Source of the DNA: Eumeta japonica
Lineage: Eukaryota > Arthropoda > Insecta > Lepidoptera > Psychidae
NCBI GenBank assembly: GCA_005406025.1
Contig: BGZK01000005.1
Location: 682,001 to 746,000, forward strand
Direction: 5' to 3'
DNA: 64,000 nucleotides
The translations under genes and the position numbers were made by a program. Below are positions 47,701 through 58,079 of the stretch, one piece after another (the first letter of the stretch is position 1; each line of letters begins with the position of its first letter). The notes beneath the pieces are model-generated. The model made no database searches and had not been told where the DNA came from. It saw only the letters and a list, made by a program, of their open reading frames with translations.

Positions 47701-48082
47701 TCAAAGTGTACATGATATTATTGTTTCAATATGCGATACCAATTTACAGTACTAAAGAAAATCGAGAAAAAACATTACCTATCATCTGGCTTTTCAATCG
47801 AAAGATGATAAGAAATATGTTCATTTTGAAATATACATAATAAAAGAAAATATTATTTTGTAACTAAAACGCAATAGAAGTATGTATTCTATCAAAGTGC
47901 ACATTATATCTGTATCTTACATTTTACGATACCATTTTACAATACCAAAGAAAAACAAAGGAAGTAACTTCTTTATCATATGAAGTTCAATCGAAAGATC
48001 GTAAGAAAAAGGTTCATTCTTAAATACGATTAGTACAAAAAACGATTATCTTGTTACCAGAACACAATAAGATGTAATTTTT
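47701..48082 (+). repeat. Tandem duplication, 191-bp period
   Basis: 47701-47891 and 47892-48082 are diverged copies. Each opens TCAAAGTG, then has GCGATACCAATTTACAGTAC (ACGATACCATTTTACAATAC in the second), a TCAATCGAAAGAT, AAGAAA..GTTCATT and ACGCAATAGAAG / ACACAATAAGATG end. Non-coding. Confidence 0.8.
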
Positions 48083-48865
48083 AACATTGGACGTGCTGTT
48101 CTAAAGCAATGCATCTGTGGAATGGCATAATATTATTTTAATTATTTATTATTGTTTCTTGTTTCAATAGATGAACATGATCATAGGATAATTTTCTGGA
48201 GATAAAATTGAATGTAGTAATAAGACGATACGAGTATTATAGTTAACGTCGAATTTTAATTTAGTATAATTTTATTATTTCTTGAAATAGGCATTGTTTG
48301 AGATATACATTGATTGAAATATAATTTAAAGGACTTGACAATTTCCTAGTTGTGTAAAGTACAGTGTTACAAAGGCTTTTAATTATTTGTATCATAAAAG
48401 CAGTGACGACTCATTAAACATTAATATATTTTCGTTGAAGAGCAGTATATTATATACTGTACGTAAATTCTTAAAAAAACAAATCGAAACATATGTCATG
48501 TCAATTTCCTTGGAATAGATTTAATTTGTTATGCAATTGTCTTTTAGGTGTTATTTTGGGAGTGCATAAAAAATAAATAAATATATATACGTATAAATAA
48601 CAAAGGCAATTTTATTAGGTTAATTATTGAACTTCCATTGACGAGCGAATGAATTTTGTGACAACGTAATACATTAATGTTTAATATTATTAATAACGTA
48701 TAAATATCATTAATAAAATTACAAAAAATATTAAACATGTAATATTCTATCTACAAAAATATGTACATATATTATTAAGGTATTAAGTCAAAAAGTCGAC
48801 TTATATGATGTTACAAATAAATGCCATAATTGTTTCAATTGACTGTAATGAGTATACCGGGGCGC
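48083..48865. other. No recognised feature
   Basis: AT-rich DNA with no coding frame or repeat that I can support. Confidence 0.4.
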
Positions 48866-49135
48866 AATATTAATAATAATAATTATATCTTCGGACATAT
48901 TACCATCTGACCCAAAATTAAGAGGCTTGGTATTATGACTATCAGATAGTTGATATGATACATATATATTATATACTTATTTTTGTAAATGTATACATAT
49001 AGTATATAGCAACACCCAAACTCAAGACATACATTCATTTTTAATCGAATAAATGAATGTTTGTCTTGTGCGGGAATCGAACCCACGCCTCCAGTGTAGC
49101 AGGTAGGGTCACTACCACCTGCGCCAATCGGGCAG
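48866..49135 (-). mobile_element. tRNA-derived SINE
   Basis: On the minus strand the head starts CTGCCCGATTGG. The internal RNA polymerase III promoter is present: A box TGGCGCAGGTGG (49115-49126) and a perfect B box GGTTCGATTCC (49073-49083). After the tRNA-like head come a 17-of-18-bp hairpin (49023-49040 with 49051-49068), TTGGGTGTTGC, an AT-rich region, TTTTGGGTCAGATGG and a TTA-rich tail at 48866-48885. I recognise this layout from memory as a widespread lepidopteran SINE. No clean target duplication found. Confidence 0.85.
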
Positions 49136-49720
49136 TCATTATTAAATCACGAGTGAAGTTTGCAGCATTTGCTATAGTGTTTCCAGTAATTTTAATAGAA
49201 AAGCAAAAGTGCACGAAATTCTTATCTACCGCTTTTGCGAATACAGCTTTGCCGGTTTATTTATTTCAAGTAGAATGATTTGATAGAAATTATTCGTACA
49301 CTCTTTTTATTTATCGGTTTTCGAAAATATTGCTTCAAGAGCATTATTCTCTGAAGTAGTAGACCAAAGAAGTATGCGAAATGACAAATATTTTCGCAAA
49401 TTTTTTAAAAACGACATTTTCTGTATGCTAAACGGTCTGTCTCAGCACTTATTTACTGCGGCCGTTTTGGCTCGCGTAACGTGCATCTTCTCTTGTTTAT
49501 ACATCAATGTAAAACAACCATTAACTAATAAAACGTCAAACTCAATGAACCGAACCAATATAAGATCGAATAAATTTGATGGTGGTTTAAAGTGGTAATT
49601 CTCCTACTTCGATTCTTTCTAACTGTCTACAAACCACCGCGTGAGGGCGAGTAAGTATTAGTGGAATCTTTTTTCCAAAAAACCAGGTAATTTAAAGAAA
49701 AGTACGGCGTAATAATCATA

Positions 49721-49970
49721 AAGACCCCTCTGGGCCGGCATGTCATCAAAGGCAGCAAAGAAAAGACCCCGGACCCGCATGTCATCAAAGCAGCAAAGAA
49801 AAGACCCCGGGTCCACATCTCATCAAAAGTAAGCAAAGAAAAGACCCGGGCCCGCATTTCATCAAAGGTAAGCAAAAAGGAGACACCCCGGTCCCGCATG
49901 TCATCAAAGTAGGCAAAGAAAACTCTCGGGTCCGTATGTCATCAAAAGTGAGCAAAGAGACCACACCCCC
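49721..49970 (-). repeat. Minisatellite, 39-40-bp unit, six copies
   Basis: Units are built on AAGAAAAGACCC, CGGGCCCGCATGTCATCAAA and GTAAGCA. The first five units keep one minus-strand frame largely open (to 49627), giving a 13-residue periodic peptide (FSLLTFDEM core). The open frame is best seen as a by-product of a unit length near 39, although a repeat-protein relic is possible. Confidence 0.85.
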
Positions 49971-50145
49971 TTTGATGTTTACGTAATACTTGAATGACCT
50001 CTGGAATGAGGCGGTATCTCCGCCTGCCCTTAGTTATAGCATGTCACAGCACTTACTATCGACGAATACTGTTTTGCCGTTAATTAATTCTGAGTTCTTC
50101 GACACAATGTAATCGTATTATTTTGAGGGTATAGATTTCGACGAG

Positions 50146-50163
50146 CTGTGTGTATGTGTGTGT

Positions 50164-50210
<47 letters not shown>

Positions 50211-50256
50211 TTGTGTACGTTCGTGTGTGTGTATATATATGTTTGTGAGTGTGTAT
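50146..50256. repeat. TG/CA microsatellite
   Basis: A TG dinucleotide run with a few TA and TT interruptions over about 110 bp. The minus-strand Thr-His frame across it is an artefact. Confidence 0.95.
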
Positions 50257-50809
50257 GTAAGTCAATTTACTTAGACTAAACTTAGATTTCCAAAATATTG
50301 ATACGAATTGATTGAGTTGACTTTGAGAAACCATTCTAGATTATCGATTCCAAAATCCAACTAAATCTATCATCAATGAAACTGCATTGAATGTTGTAAA
50401 CTCGAATGAAATTGTTTCATGTCTTCGAGAAATATTTTAAGATATTTAAAAAATTGTTACAAAAAAGATTTTCAAGAAAACTTTTTTTGTAATAATTCTT
50501 ATATATCTTAAACGGACGATTTTTAACTTTTTTCTATTTTTGCGCTTAAAAAGCTGCCGTTGTACATTGAACATCGTAAGTCCCATTGAAATCGATTAAA
50601 TTTATCGCAAGCATTTATTGATGGTAAAAAGTACTTTTTTTTTAATCGCTACTAGATTTCGTGACTGATCCTTTTTATAAAACTTAGTACTTTCAGAGCT
50701 CCAAAAAACTGCACACAACACCATAGGTCATATCAAATCGATCACTTCGTTCAAAAGACATTTAAAAAGAAAATATTAGAAATACTCGCTTTTTTCCGAA
50801 GCTCGGACG

Positions 50810-51316
50810 GCGCGGACATCCAAATCTTTCATTATTTATTCTATCACTCTATTGACCATGATTTCGAGCATTCGGACCTGGCTCCGCTTTTGATTCCAGT
50901 TCTAGTCTCGATCTAGATTTCGCTTCTCATCAAAATATACATAATTCACTCACGGTTCCGCCCGCGTGGACACGCAACGAATTCTTTCATCTTTTATTTA
51001 CGGTTTTATAAACCATGATTCTGGTATCCGTTCGTTCTTAATTTCATACCAGAAGAACCCAAGTTCTTATACAGAAAACTACGTAATACCCCAAATATTT
51101 TTGTTATAAGACGATCTCAACTACTCTCTTGACCCCGATCTCTCTTCTCTTCATGGTTCCGACACCGAACCGATATTGCACTTGAATCTCTTTTGAATAT
51201 TGTTGTTACGATAATCAATTGAAGTAAAGACTTCATACTACGACCACGCAAACAAATTCGCGAGCAAATATTAGTATTGTATCTTTATAAATTATAGCCC
51301 ATATGTTATTCTAATG
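50810..51316 (+). repeat. Dispersed repeat X, copy B, part 1
   Basis: Collinear with 30050-30478 of copy A (CGGTTCCGCCCGCGTGGA, CCAGAAGAACCCA, CCGACACCGAACCGA, CACTTGAATCTCT, ending TTCTAATG at 51309-51316). It is interrupted here by a hAT element and resumes at 57917. Confidence 0.78.
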
Positions 51317-51713
51317 AAGGTATTCGGCAACCTTTGACTTGTGGGCCAAACTTTAGTGCGCAAATACGTTCGGGGGTCGCGTTCAAAAAAGTGCATTTTA
51401 AAGTACCTAGTGTTTATAATTTTTAACGATAGATATCAGACATGAAATAATATGACAATGTTATTATAACACGATTTATTCAAATAACAAAATGAAATGA
51501 AAAAAAATAGATAAAACATTATTATTAAATAGTGAAATTTGGAATTACTACAAACGATTCTTTTACTCAAGTAGTAGTAAAAAAATTAGGATTTTTTTAA
51601 AATGAATAAGTTTGACAGACGTTACAAAAAAAATATTAAACAATTAAACTAGAGTTACAAAAAAAATAATTACAAAAAGCCAAATTTGGATTTACTCAAA
51701 TCTATAAATAATT

Positions 51714-52474
51714 ATGAAACAAAAATTGTTCCAAAAAGATTCTGAGTGTCAAGGTCTGCAGGACCAAATGGGTCGCTTACAAAATAACCTAGCAGAATTA
51801 ACTGCCCGGATTGATCCGCACAATTTTAATTACACTTTAGATATTAAATTAAATAGCGACATGTTGGATGATGGTTTGGATTGCACAGCTTCCAATAAAA
51901 ATACCGAGCAAAGTATTGCTCATAACAACGAAAATGTTAGCATGCCTGAAAGTGTGATCAGTGCACTCCACGCGGTTACAAATAATGAGAATGAGACCGT
52001 AATCTATGCCGACGAATTAGCTATCGGATTGGGCCCCATGTTGAGCGGTTATATGAATCACCGGGTAACGAATATTTGCATGCCTGATGTTTGATATAAT
52101 AACATTATTAACAAAATTTTAAATTAAACATATAACAAAAACACAACAATAATTATATTAGTTGGAAATTGTTTTGGTTTAAATAGAAAAGAAACGCGTT
52201 GAATGCGTTTACCCTCCTCCTAGAGTGGTCCAATCAAAATAGCATTAAATTATTTTTGTGTGCTTTTCCGTTTGCCGGTGGCTTAACGGAGAAGCAACTT
52301 AATCATGTCCATAAATTAAATATATTAATGTACAACATGACATGGCGTCATAGTGATGCAAATATGTATTTTTTTGGCATCAATAAATTTAATTACAATA
52401 TTATTTTGACAAAGGATAGGATATTCCTATCAAATTATTTTAAGCGACATTTGGTTAAATTAATTAGCCTTTAA
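51714..52474 (+). pseudogene. LINE ORF1 remnant with SGNH-hydrolase-like end
   Basis: The first frame (51714-52094) begins with a coiled-coil-like stretch (KDSECQGLQDQMGRLQNNL, with Leu and Ile at heptad-like spacing). The second (52199-52474) contains MYNMTWRHSDANMYFFGINK, then ILTKDRIFLSNYFKRHLVK, which resembles the LT-DGLHL-..GK..L end of the SGNH/GDSL hydrolase-like domain found in ORF1 of CR1-type LINEs. ORF1 proteins bind element RNA. A stop and a gap of about 100 bp separate the two parts, and the expected Gly and His of the DGLHL motif are changed. Confidence 0.6.
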
Positions 52475-52819
52475 TATACGTTCTGCAATATTACATAATA
52501 CAGCAGGACTTTGTTCTAAGAACGACTGTGGCTCGCTTGAATCTGTGGGATCTGGTATTGTGCAGAGTTTTACGGATTTAAACGGGCAGCTACGACAAAG
52601 AGAAACCCTGATTCACTTAGTTCAATAAATAAGAACAAACAGGGTTCTCTCGGCAATAGTGAATTTACATAATTAGTTTCAAATAACTTTAACACTAATG
52701 ATAAGATAACAGAGAGTGGCTCAAGCATTATGTCGCATAAAATTAGGGCAGTATAGACAAATGTAAATAATAATAGCATATTTAAAAACAATAATAAAGA
52801 TTATTCTCAACCTGGTGCA

Positions 52820-55482
52820 TTAAAATATTCAAGGTATACAGAACAAGGAGCTGAAGATTGAACTACTTATGAGCTATGCTAATATCGATATTTTGTGTAT
52901 TACGGAACATTGGCTCAGGAACTACCAGCTCCAATTTGGTTTTGTCAATCATCAGGTTCCTAGCTCCTTCAGCAGAGAGAGATCAATACGTGGCGGATCC
53001 TTAATATTAATAAGAAATAATTTAAAGCTTAAGGAAAGAGCGGATATTGTGGGTCTTTCTGTTGAGCGAATTATTGAAATAGCCTGTATGGAGCTCGAGC
53101 GGCTAGTTGTGATGAGCGTATACAGATCCCCTAATTCTTCCTATGAATTATTTGAGTCTGTAATGGATCCAATTTTATGTAAAATTAGTGATAAAAGTAA
53201 AAAAATAGCAATATGTGGATACTTTAATGTAGATGGATGCCAGTAATCGCGGCGGTGAAATTTTGAAGTTTTTCGGCTGTTATAAGCTGTCTAATCTCTT
53301 TTTAGTTCCGACGAGGATATCTGCTATCTGTGAAACTTATATCGACAACATCTATACAAATATTGAACCACAGGATAAATCTATCATTCAAAATTTAAAA
53401 TCAAACCACAGCGGTCAATTTGCGTCTTTTAGAATATTGCTTAACAAAAATCTAAAAAGAAACAATTTGTGTACCGGTGAACGAAAAGCGCCTACTTCAA
53501 TTTAGAGAAAATATCATACGGAGATATCCGGAGTTTCAGTGCTGTGATGATTCCAATGAGATGTATAATTTAATGTTTAACATGATAAAAGCGGAATATG
53601 ATGATGTATTTAGAGTGAAAAATGTTAAAATAAATGAAAAATTGTCATTCAGCGATTGGGCAACAGTGGGAATTCATAAAAGTAGAAGAAGACTATACGA
53701 GCTTTATGATGAGAGGACTTTTAATAATAGTGAGAGCTTTGCCAAATATGTAACAAAATACTCAAAAATTTGTAAACATGTTTGCATCGCGGCTAAAGCC
53801 AAACACACAAATAGTAAAATAAAAACAGTAATAATGTTATAAAAACGACTTGGGGTGTCATAAAGAACGAGACTGGAAAAATTAGGGGTCGAGTTATTGA
53901 CTTTGAACTTAAGTTAGATGACAAAACCTTTAATGAAGACACAGAGGTTACTAAGGCCTTTGAAACGTTCTTTACCGACATTCCTGTTTTAACTACCAGT
54001 TCTCTTAAGTCATCTCCCGCTCTTGCCGAATCATTACTGAGAAAAAAATATTCGAAAAATTAATCCTAAATCAGTTGTTAGTACATTTTCATATCAATAA
54101 ATTAATGTTTAAGAAACAATTCGATTTTAGTCGGGGTCGCTCAAGAATCGACGCTGGCGTTGAGCTTGTGCAACATATTTTTGGAGCCTGGGAGGATTCG
54201 CGAGATGCAATTAACATATTTTGCGATCTCTCCAAGGCTTTTGACTGTGTTTATCATGAAACTCTGATCGGAAAACTACGTCACTATGGAGTAACAGGCC
54301 GGGCACTCGACCTTCTGAAGTCGTATTTGAGTAACAGGGTTCAGAGGGTTGGTGTCAATGGTACTAAATCGTCTGGATTTATAGTCCACAAGGGTCTATC
54401 ACAGGGAACAACTCTTGGTCCCTTTCTCTTTTTGGTAAAAGACTTACCTAGCCTTGTTAAGGATGTTCATGAGATAGTACTGTTTGCAGATGATATTTCT
54501 TTGTTATTCAAAGTTAAAAGACAACAGCCCATTTATGACGATGTGAATAATGCTATCTCTAAGGCAGAGAAATGGTGTACTGCTAATAACCTACTTCTTA
54601 ATGAAATGAAAACAAAATATATAAAATTCTCACTTCCAAATGTAAGACATGGATCCGGGACTATTTCAGTACGCAACAAATAATTGGAATTTGTTAATTC
54701 TACAGTGTTCCTAGGAATCATTTTAGATAACAGGCTTCAATGGGGTCCTCATATAAATGAGTTGGCGAAAAGGCTTAACTCTGCCGCCTATGCTGTTAAA
54801 AAAATGAGAAATTTATCGGATGTTGAAACTGCCAGATTGGTTTATTTTCAGTGGCGGCGCTACACCACTCGTGGACGTCGGCGACATCAGGTTTGCGAGG
54901 CCTCTTTTTAATAACTTGTAGGCAAAACTTTTTTGTTTGCGAGGCCCCTTCAGGCGCGAGGCCGTCGGCGGTCGCCGACGTCGCCGACGCCTAGCGCCGC
55001 CACTGTTTATTTTGGCTGTTTCCATAGTCTGATGTCATATGGTATCTGGCTCTGGGGAAACGCCGCGGATATTCATAAAATCTTCGTGTTGCAGAAGCGG
55101 GCCGTTCGCGCAATTTACTAGCTCGGACCTCGTGCATCTCTTAGAAATAAGTTTAAGGAAATTGGAATTTTAACCCTGGCATCTCAATTCATTTATAAAA
55201 ATTTATTACATGTAAAAAATATTTAGAAATGTTTAAAAGAAATAGTAGTCGACATAAACTCAATACCAGAAATAAAAATAAACTGATTTCACATGTTAGT
55301 CGGCTAAGTAAAGTCACAAATTCATTTTGAGGGCTCTGTGTGCGTCTATTCAATAAGGTTCCTGTAGATGTACAAGATTTACCCCTATATAAATTTAAAA
55401 GCGCTATTAAACAATCACTCAGTAAAAAAGGGTACAATGCAATTTCCGAATATTTAGAAGACAAATATCTATGGGCATAAAC
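52820..55482 (+). pseudogene. LINE ORF2: endonuclease and reverse transcriptase, broken
   Basis: Endonuclease (about 52869-53500): NIDILCITEHWLRNYQL, VYRSPNS, ICGYFNVD where the family has GDFNVD (Asp to Tyr), a frameshift at about 53235, YIDNIYTNI and NHSGQ for SDH. Linker to about 54060. Reverse transcriptase (54075 on): FDFSRGRSRIDAGVELVQH, FCDLSKAFDCV (motif A), GLSQGTTLGPFLF (motif B), VLFADDISLLF (motif C, intact, about 54484), then the thumb. The finger region with NYRPIS is deleted before 54075. After the MITE the frame resumes with LMSYGIWLWG and FVLQKRAVRAIY and ends at TAA near 55480. Function when intact: nick target DNA and copy its own RNA. Now dead. Confidence 0.9.
54849..55005 (-). 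mobile_element. hAT-type MITE, copy 2 (157 bp) in LINE ORF2
   Basis: Reverse-oriented copy of the element at 26633. Ends are CAGTGGCGGCGCTA / TAGCGCCGCCACTG, with perfect 8-bp target duplications TTTATTTT (54841-54848 and 55006-55013). It has one copy of the 39-bp unit that is doubled in copy 1, and 196 minus 39 is 157 exactly. Removing it and one duplication restores the LINE frame across the insertion. Confidence 0.95.
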
Positions 55483-55734
55483 GGCTCGATTTCTTACCGG
55501 GCTGTTTCATTCTTAATGGTTTCGTATTTGTTTTGGCTATGTATGTGCAAATTAGAAAAGAGCTACCCTTAAGTTTCTTGATCGTTCTTCTTGAGGGAAA
55601 AATGCCTTCCGTACGAGCGGTAAAGTGTAAACTCGCAAAAAATTATAACGTATTTCAATTGTTATTTTGTAATCTATGAAATAAAAATATATTTAATTTG
55701 AATTTGAATTTGAACTACGAAAGTTAAATAGCGA

Positions 55735-57469
55735 TACCGAAAGCACTGAGACACTTGAGCTTGAATTTGGGAAATTAATCCATCGATGTTTGGATTAATG
55801 CCTCTGATACAAAGACGTAAAGAATTTTCCCTGTTAGCATTTGGAAGTATTGTCAAACACACAAATTAATCTCTTACGATTTTTCTAAGCTAAATTTTCG
55901 AGGTATTTTTTTGTAGAAATCGCACAATTCCACATATTCAAATTTAGACTTTAGGAGTGAGTTTTTTTTTTAATCTCGATCTTATTGGCAAGTGTATTAG
56001 AGCATTTGTACGTTACTTTTTGTTGGAGCAGCAAATAAATTGAAACAATCTTCCATGTTTTTGAAATCGCTAAATATGTTAGAAAATTGCTCCGACAGTA
56101 ATTTGAGTTCTTCAGCGTATTGGGCATAAGCGATATGCAGACGCAACGCTCATACGCAGAGAGCGTGGTGAAACGGTAACTGTGACCAGACAGCAACTGT
56201 GCCTCCCACAAGTGGATTTTGTTCTGAAACGCTTTCAAATGGCTGTTCAATCATTTACTAAATGTCCTTGTTTTTGAAGTTTCACATTTAGATTACTGAA
56301 TTAGTCTTTAGGGTCCACCAGAAATGCTAAGTCACATATTTTTTTGAGTCACTCAATTCAGATAGTGGTTTATTCTTTATTTGCATAAAATTGTCATTTT
56401 TAAGCTTGTAAAACCGTTTCAGCATTTTCCCTTTGCTTAACCATCTGACTTCACAACAATATGTTACGTCGTTATATTCGGCTGATATTTCATCCAAAAA
56501 CGTCTTGAACTGACGATGGTTAAGGCCCTCCGTATCAAATAAAATTGACGGTTTTTACTACCACATTCATAACATTCTAGAGTCGAACGGACTTAGAACA
56601 CAAGTTTTGTTGGTGGATAATGCAATGAAGAACCATAAAATCATCTTTTTACACATTTAATTGTTTTTTCATTCAAAATTCCAATGAAACCTTTCCGTAA
56701 GCCGACCATAGAAGGTCATACTCCAATTAATTTGTGCATACTCCAACTAATTTTGACCATGGCAAGCTAAAACTTGTGAATACCTTTTGAACTTCATTAA
56801 AAAATGTCCTTTCCTGTAGTGGCTCCTTTTAGCGTCTGTAAAGCAAGCAATTCGTAAGTAACGCTGAACTCTTTATCAACACCTCGAATAAATATAGCCA
56901 GTTGAACTGTGTCATACAAATCGGTGCTCTCGTCTAATGGTATGGAAAATGATTCAAAACCAGCCATACGGTCAGTCATGTTGTTTTTATATTCTTAGTC
57001 ATCTTTTCTATACGTAGGAGAACAGTTCGTCTTGACAAACTATTTTTTTCAAATTCATTTTTCTTTTCAGGACACAAAACACTGCAAACTTTTAACATGT
57101 ACTCCTTGATAAATTCTTCTTCGGCAAATAATTTTAATGACTACCAATTTAGAACTAACTATGAAACTACCTTTCACAACATTATCAAGTTGTGTTCTTT
57201 GTTTATAAACATTTGTTGCTGTTTTTCCAAATTTGCGATAAGGTTCTAGATTTTGTCTTTTCTTATTTGTCTTGTCATTGAGTGCAGCATAGGATGCTTA
57301 GTTGAGTAATGCCTCTTTATAATGAATTCTTTCATCGCTGAAATGGATTCATTACAAAGTTAACAAATAGGCTTACCATTGTGCAAGATAAAAAAAATTC
57401 TTCAGTCCCTTTTTCTTGAAACTGTTGACCCTCTGTATCTACTTTTCGTTTCTTTCCGTCAGACAACAT
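55735..57469 (-). pseudogene. hAT transposase, GTF2IRD2-like, broken
   Basis: The minus-strand start ATGTTGTCTGACGG encodes KKRKVDTEGQQFQEKGTEEF, the usual N terminus of this family, followed by a zinc-finger remnant, LSRRTV-like sequence, and the core start FSIPLDESTDLYDTVQLAIF with RGVDKEFSVTYELL (about 56820-56950). Farther on come EVRWLSKGKMLKRF-like (about 56440), LKAFQNKIHLWEAQLLSGH (about 56190) and a C-terminal INPNIDGLISQIQAQVSQ (about 55760). Human GTF2IRD2 carries a domesticated relative. Many stops and frameshifts. It is convergent with the plus-strand LINE inserted just past its stop. Confidence 0.88.
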
Positions 57470-57729
57470 TTTTATTTACTTTTCGTTCGATAGATTTAAT
57501 AACAAAATATAATGAATAAGCACTCAAGATACACATAAAGTCACAAAGCAAATTGACGGCACTAGCAATTCGCTAGGATATCTCTTGTCAAAGTTATCAC
57601 CTTCGTAGCTCAAATAGAACTGAAATAAAGTTCGGGCCATTCACCCGCTTATACACGAAAGATGAAGGAATGATCTAGAATCGTCTAGTGTAGAACAATT
57701 GAGATGCAATAATATTTTGTTGCGCCGCC

Positions 57730-57768
57730 AGTGAAGCGGCAAACAACTTTGATGTTTGCCGCCTCACT
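57730..57768. repeat. 16-bp hairpin in the hAT 5' region
   Basis: AGTGAAGCGGCAAACA (57730-57745) pairs with TGTTTGCCGCCTCACT (57753-57768), one mismatch, 7-nt loop. ATGTTTGCCGCC also occurs at about 36012. Confidence 0.85.
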
Positions 57769-57916
57769 CATTGATGATCGCCGCCACTCGGCTTGCTCGC
57801 TCACTTGATTCCGTGAGTATGAGTAAGTCGTGTAATATTTTTTTTATTAGGTTTTTCAATTATTATATCTCGCGCGTCGTATTAAATTTTAAAGTGGGCC
57901 TGTTGTTGTCCACATA

Positions 57917-57988
57917 TTCTAATGCATAAATTATATCACTGTACAATTTTATATAATTTTGTTCAGCCATTAAAGCGTGATTAAGTAA
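57917..57988 (+). repeat. Dispersed repeat X, copy B, part 2
   Basis: TTCTAATG, then ATTATATCACTGTACAA, TTCAGCCATTAAAGCGTGAT and TAAGTAA, collinear with 30471-30532. A LINE follows at once. Confidence 0.8.
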
Positions 57989-58079
57989 ATTCAAATTCAA
58001 AATTCTCTTTATTTCATAGGTAATGCATAATTCGACATGCGACATTATAATATTATTTTACAATTGCAATATGAATTTA

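Larger units (their letters stand above)
51600..55714 (+). mobile_element. LINE of Jockey/CR1 group, plus strand
   Basis: A non-LTR retrotransposon with ORF1 (51714-52474), ORF2 (about 52820-55482), a 3' untranslated region and a tail of TTTGAA units (55693-55714). It sits just downstream of the hAT transposase stop, inside that hAT element. The 5' edge is not resolved (between 51400 and 51714) and I could not find its target duplication. Same family as 57989-61412. It contains a MITE at 54849-55005. Confidence 0.88.
51317..57916 (-). mobile_element. hAT element (GTF2IRD2-like) carrying a LINE
   Basis: The left end AAGGTATTCGGCAACC with GTGGGCC resembles hAT termini (CAG-G-TCGGCAACC type). 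Eight-bp duplications TTCTAATG flank it (51309-51316 and 57917-57924). The uninterrupted X copy at 30471 has TTCTAATG only once. Removing the plus-strand LINE (about 51.6-55.7 kb) leaves about 2.5 kb, a normal hAT length. The right end (about 57890-57916) has diverged and matches the left terminus only weakly, so the exact right edge rests on the target duplication. A hairpin lies at 57730-57768. Confidence 0.75.

Noticed and set aside
49721..49970. CRISPR array
   Set aside because: The units are contiguous tandem copies without unique spacers, in a eukaryotic context with no cas genes.
50080..50334. Thr-His repeat protein on the minus strand
   Set aside because: It is a direct translation of the TG/CA microsatellite.
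53793..53981. Minus-strand frame opposite LINE ORF2
   Set aside because: Shadow of the plus-strand LINE linker region.
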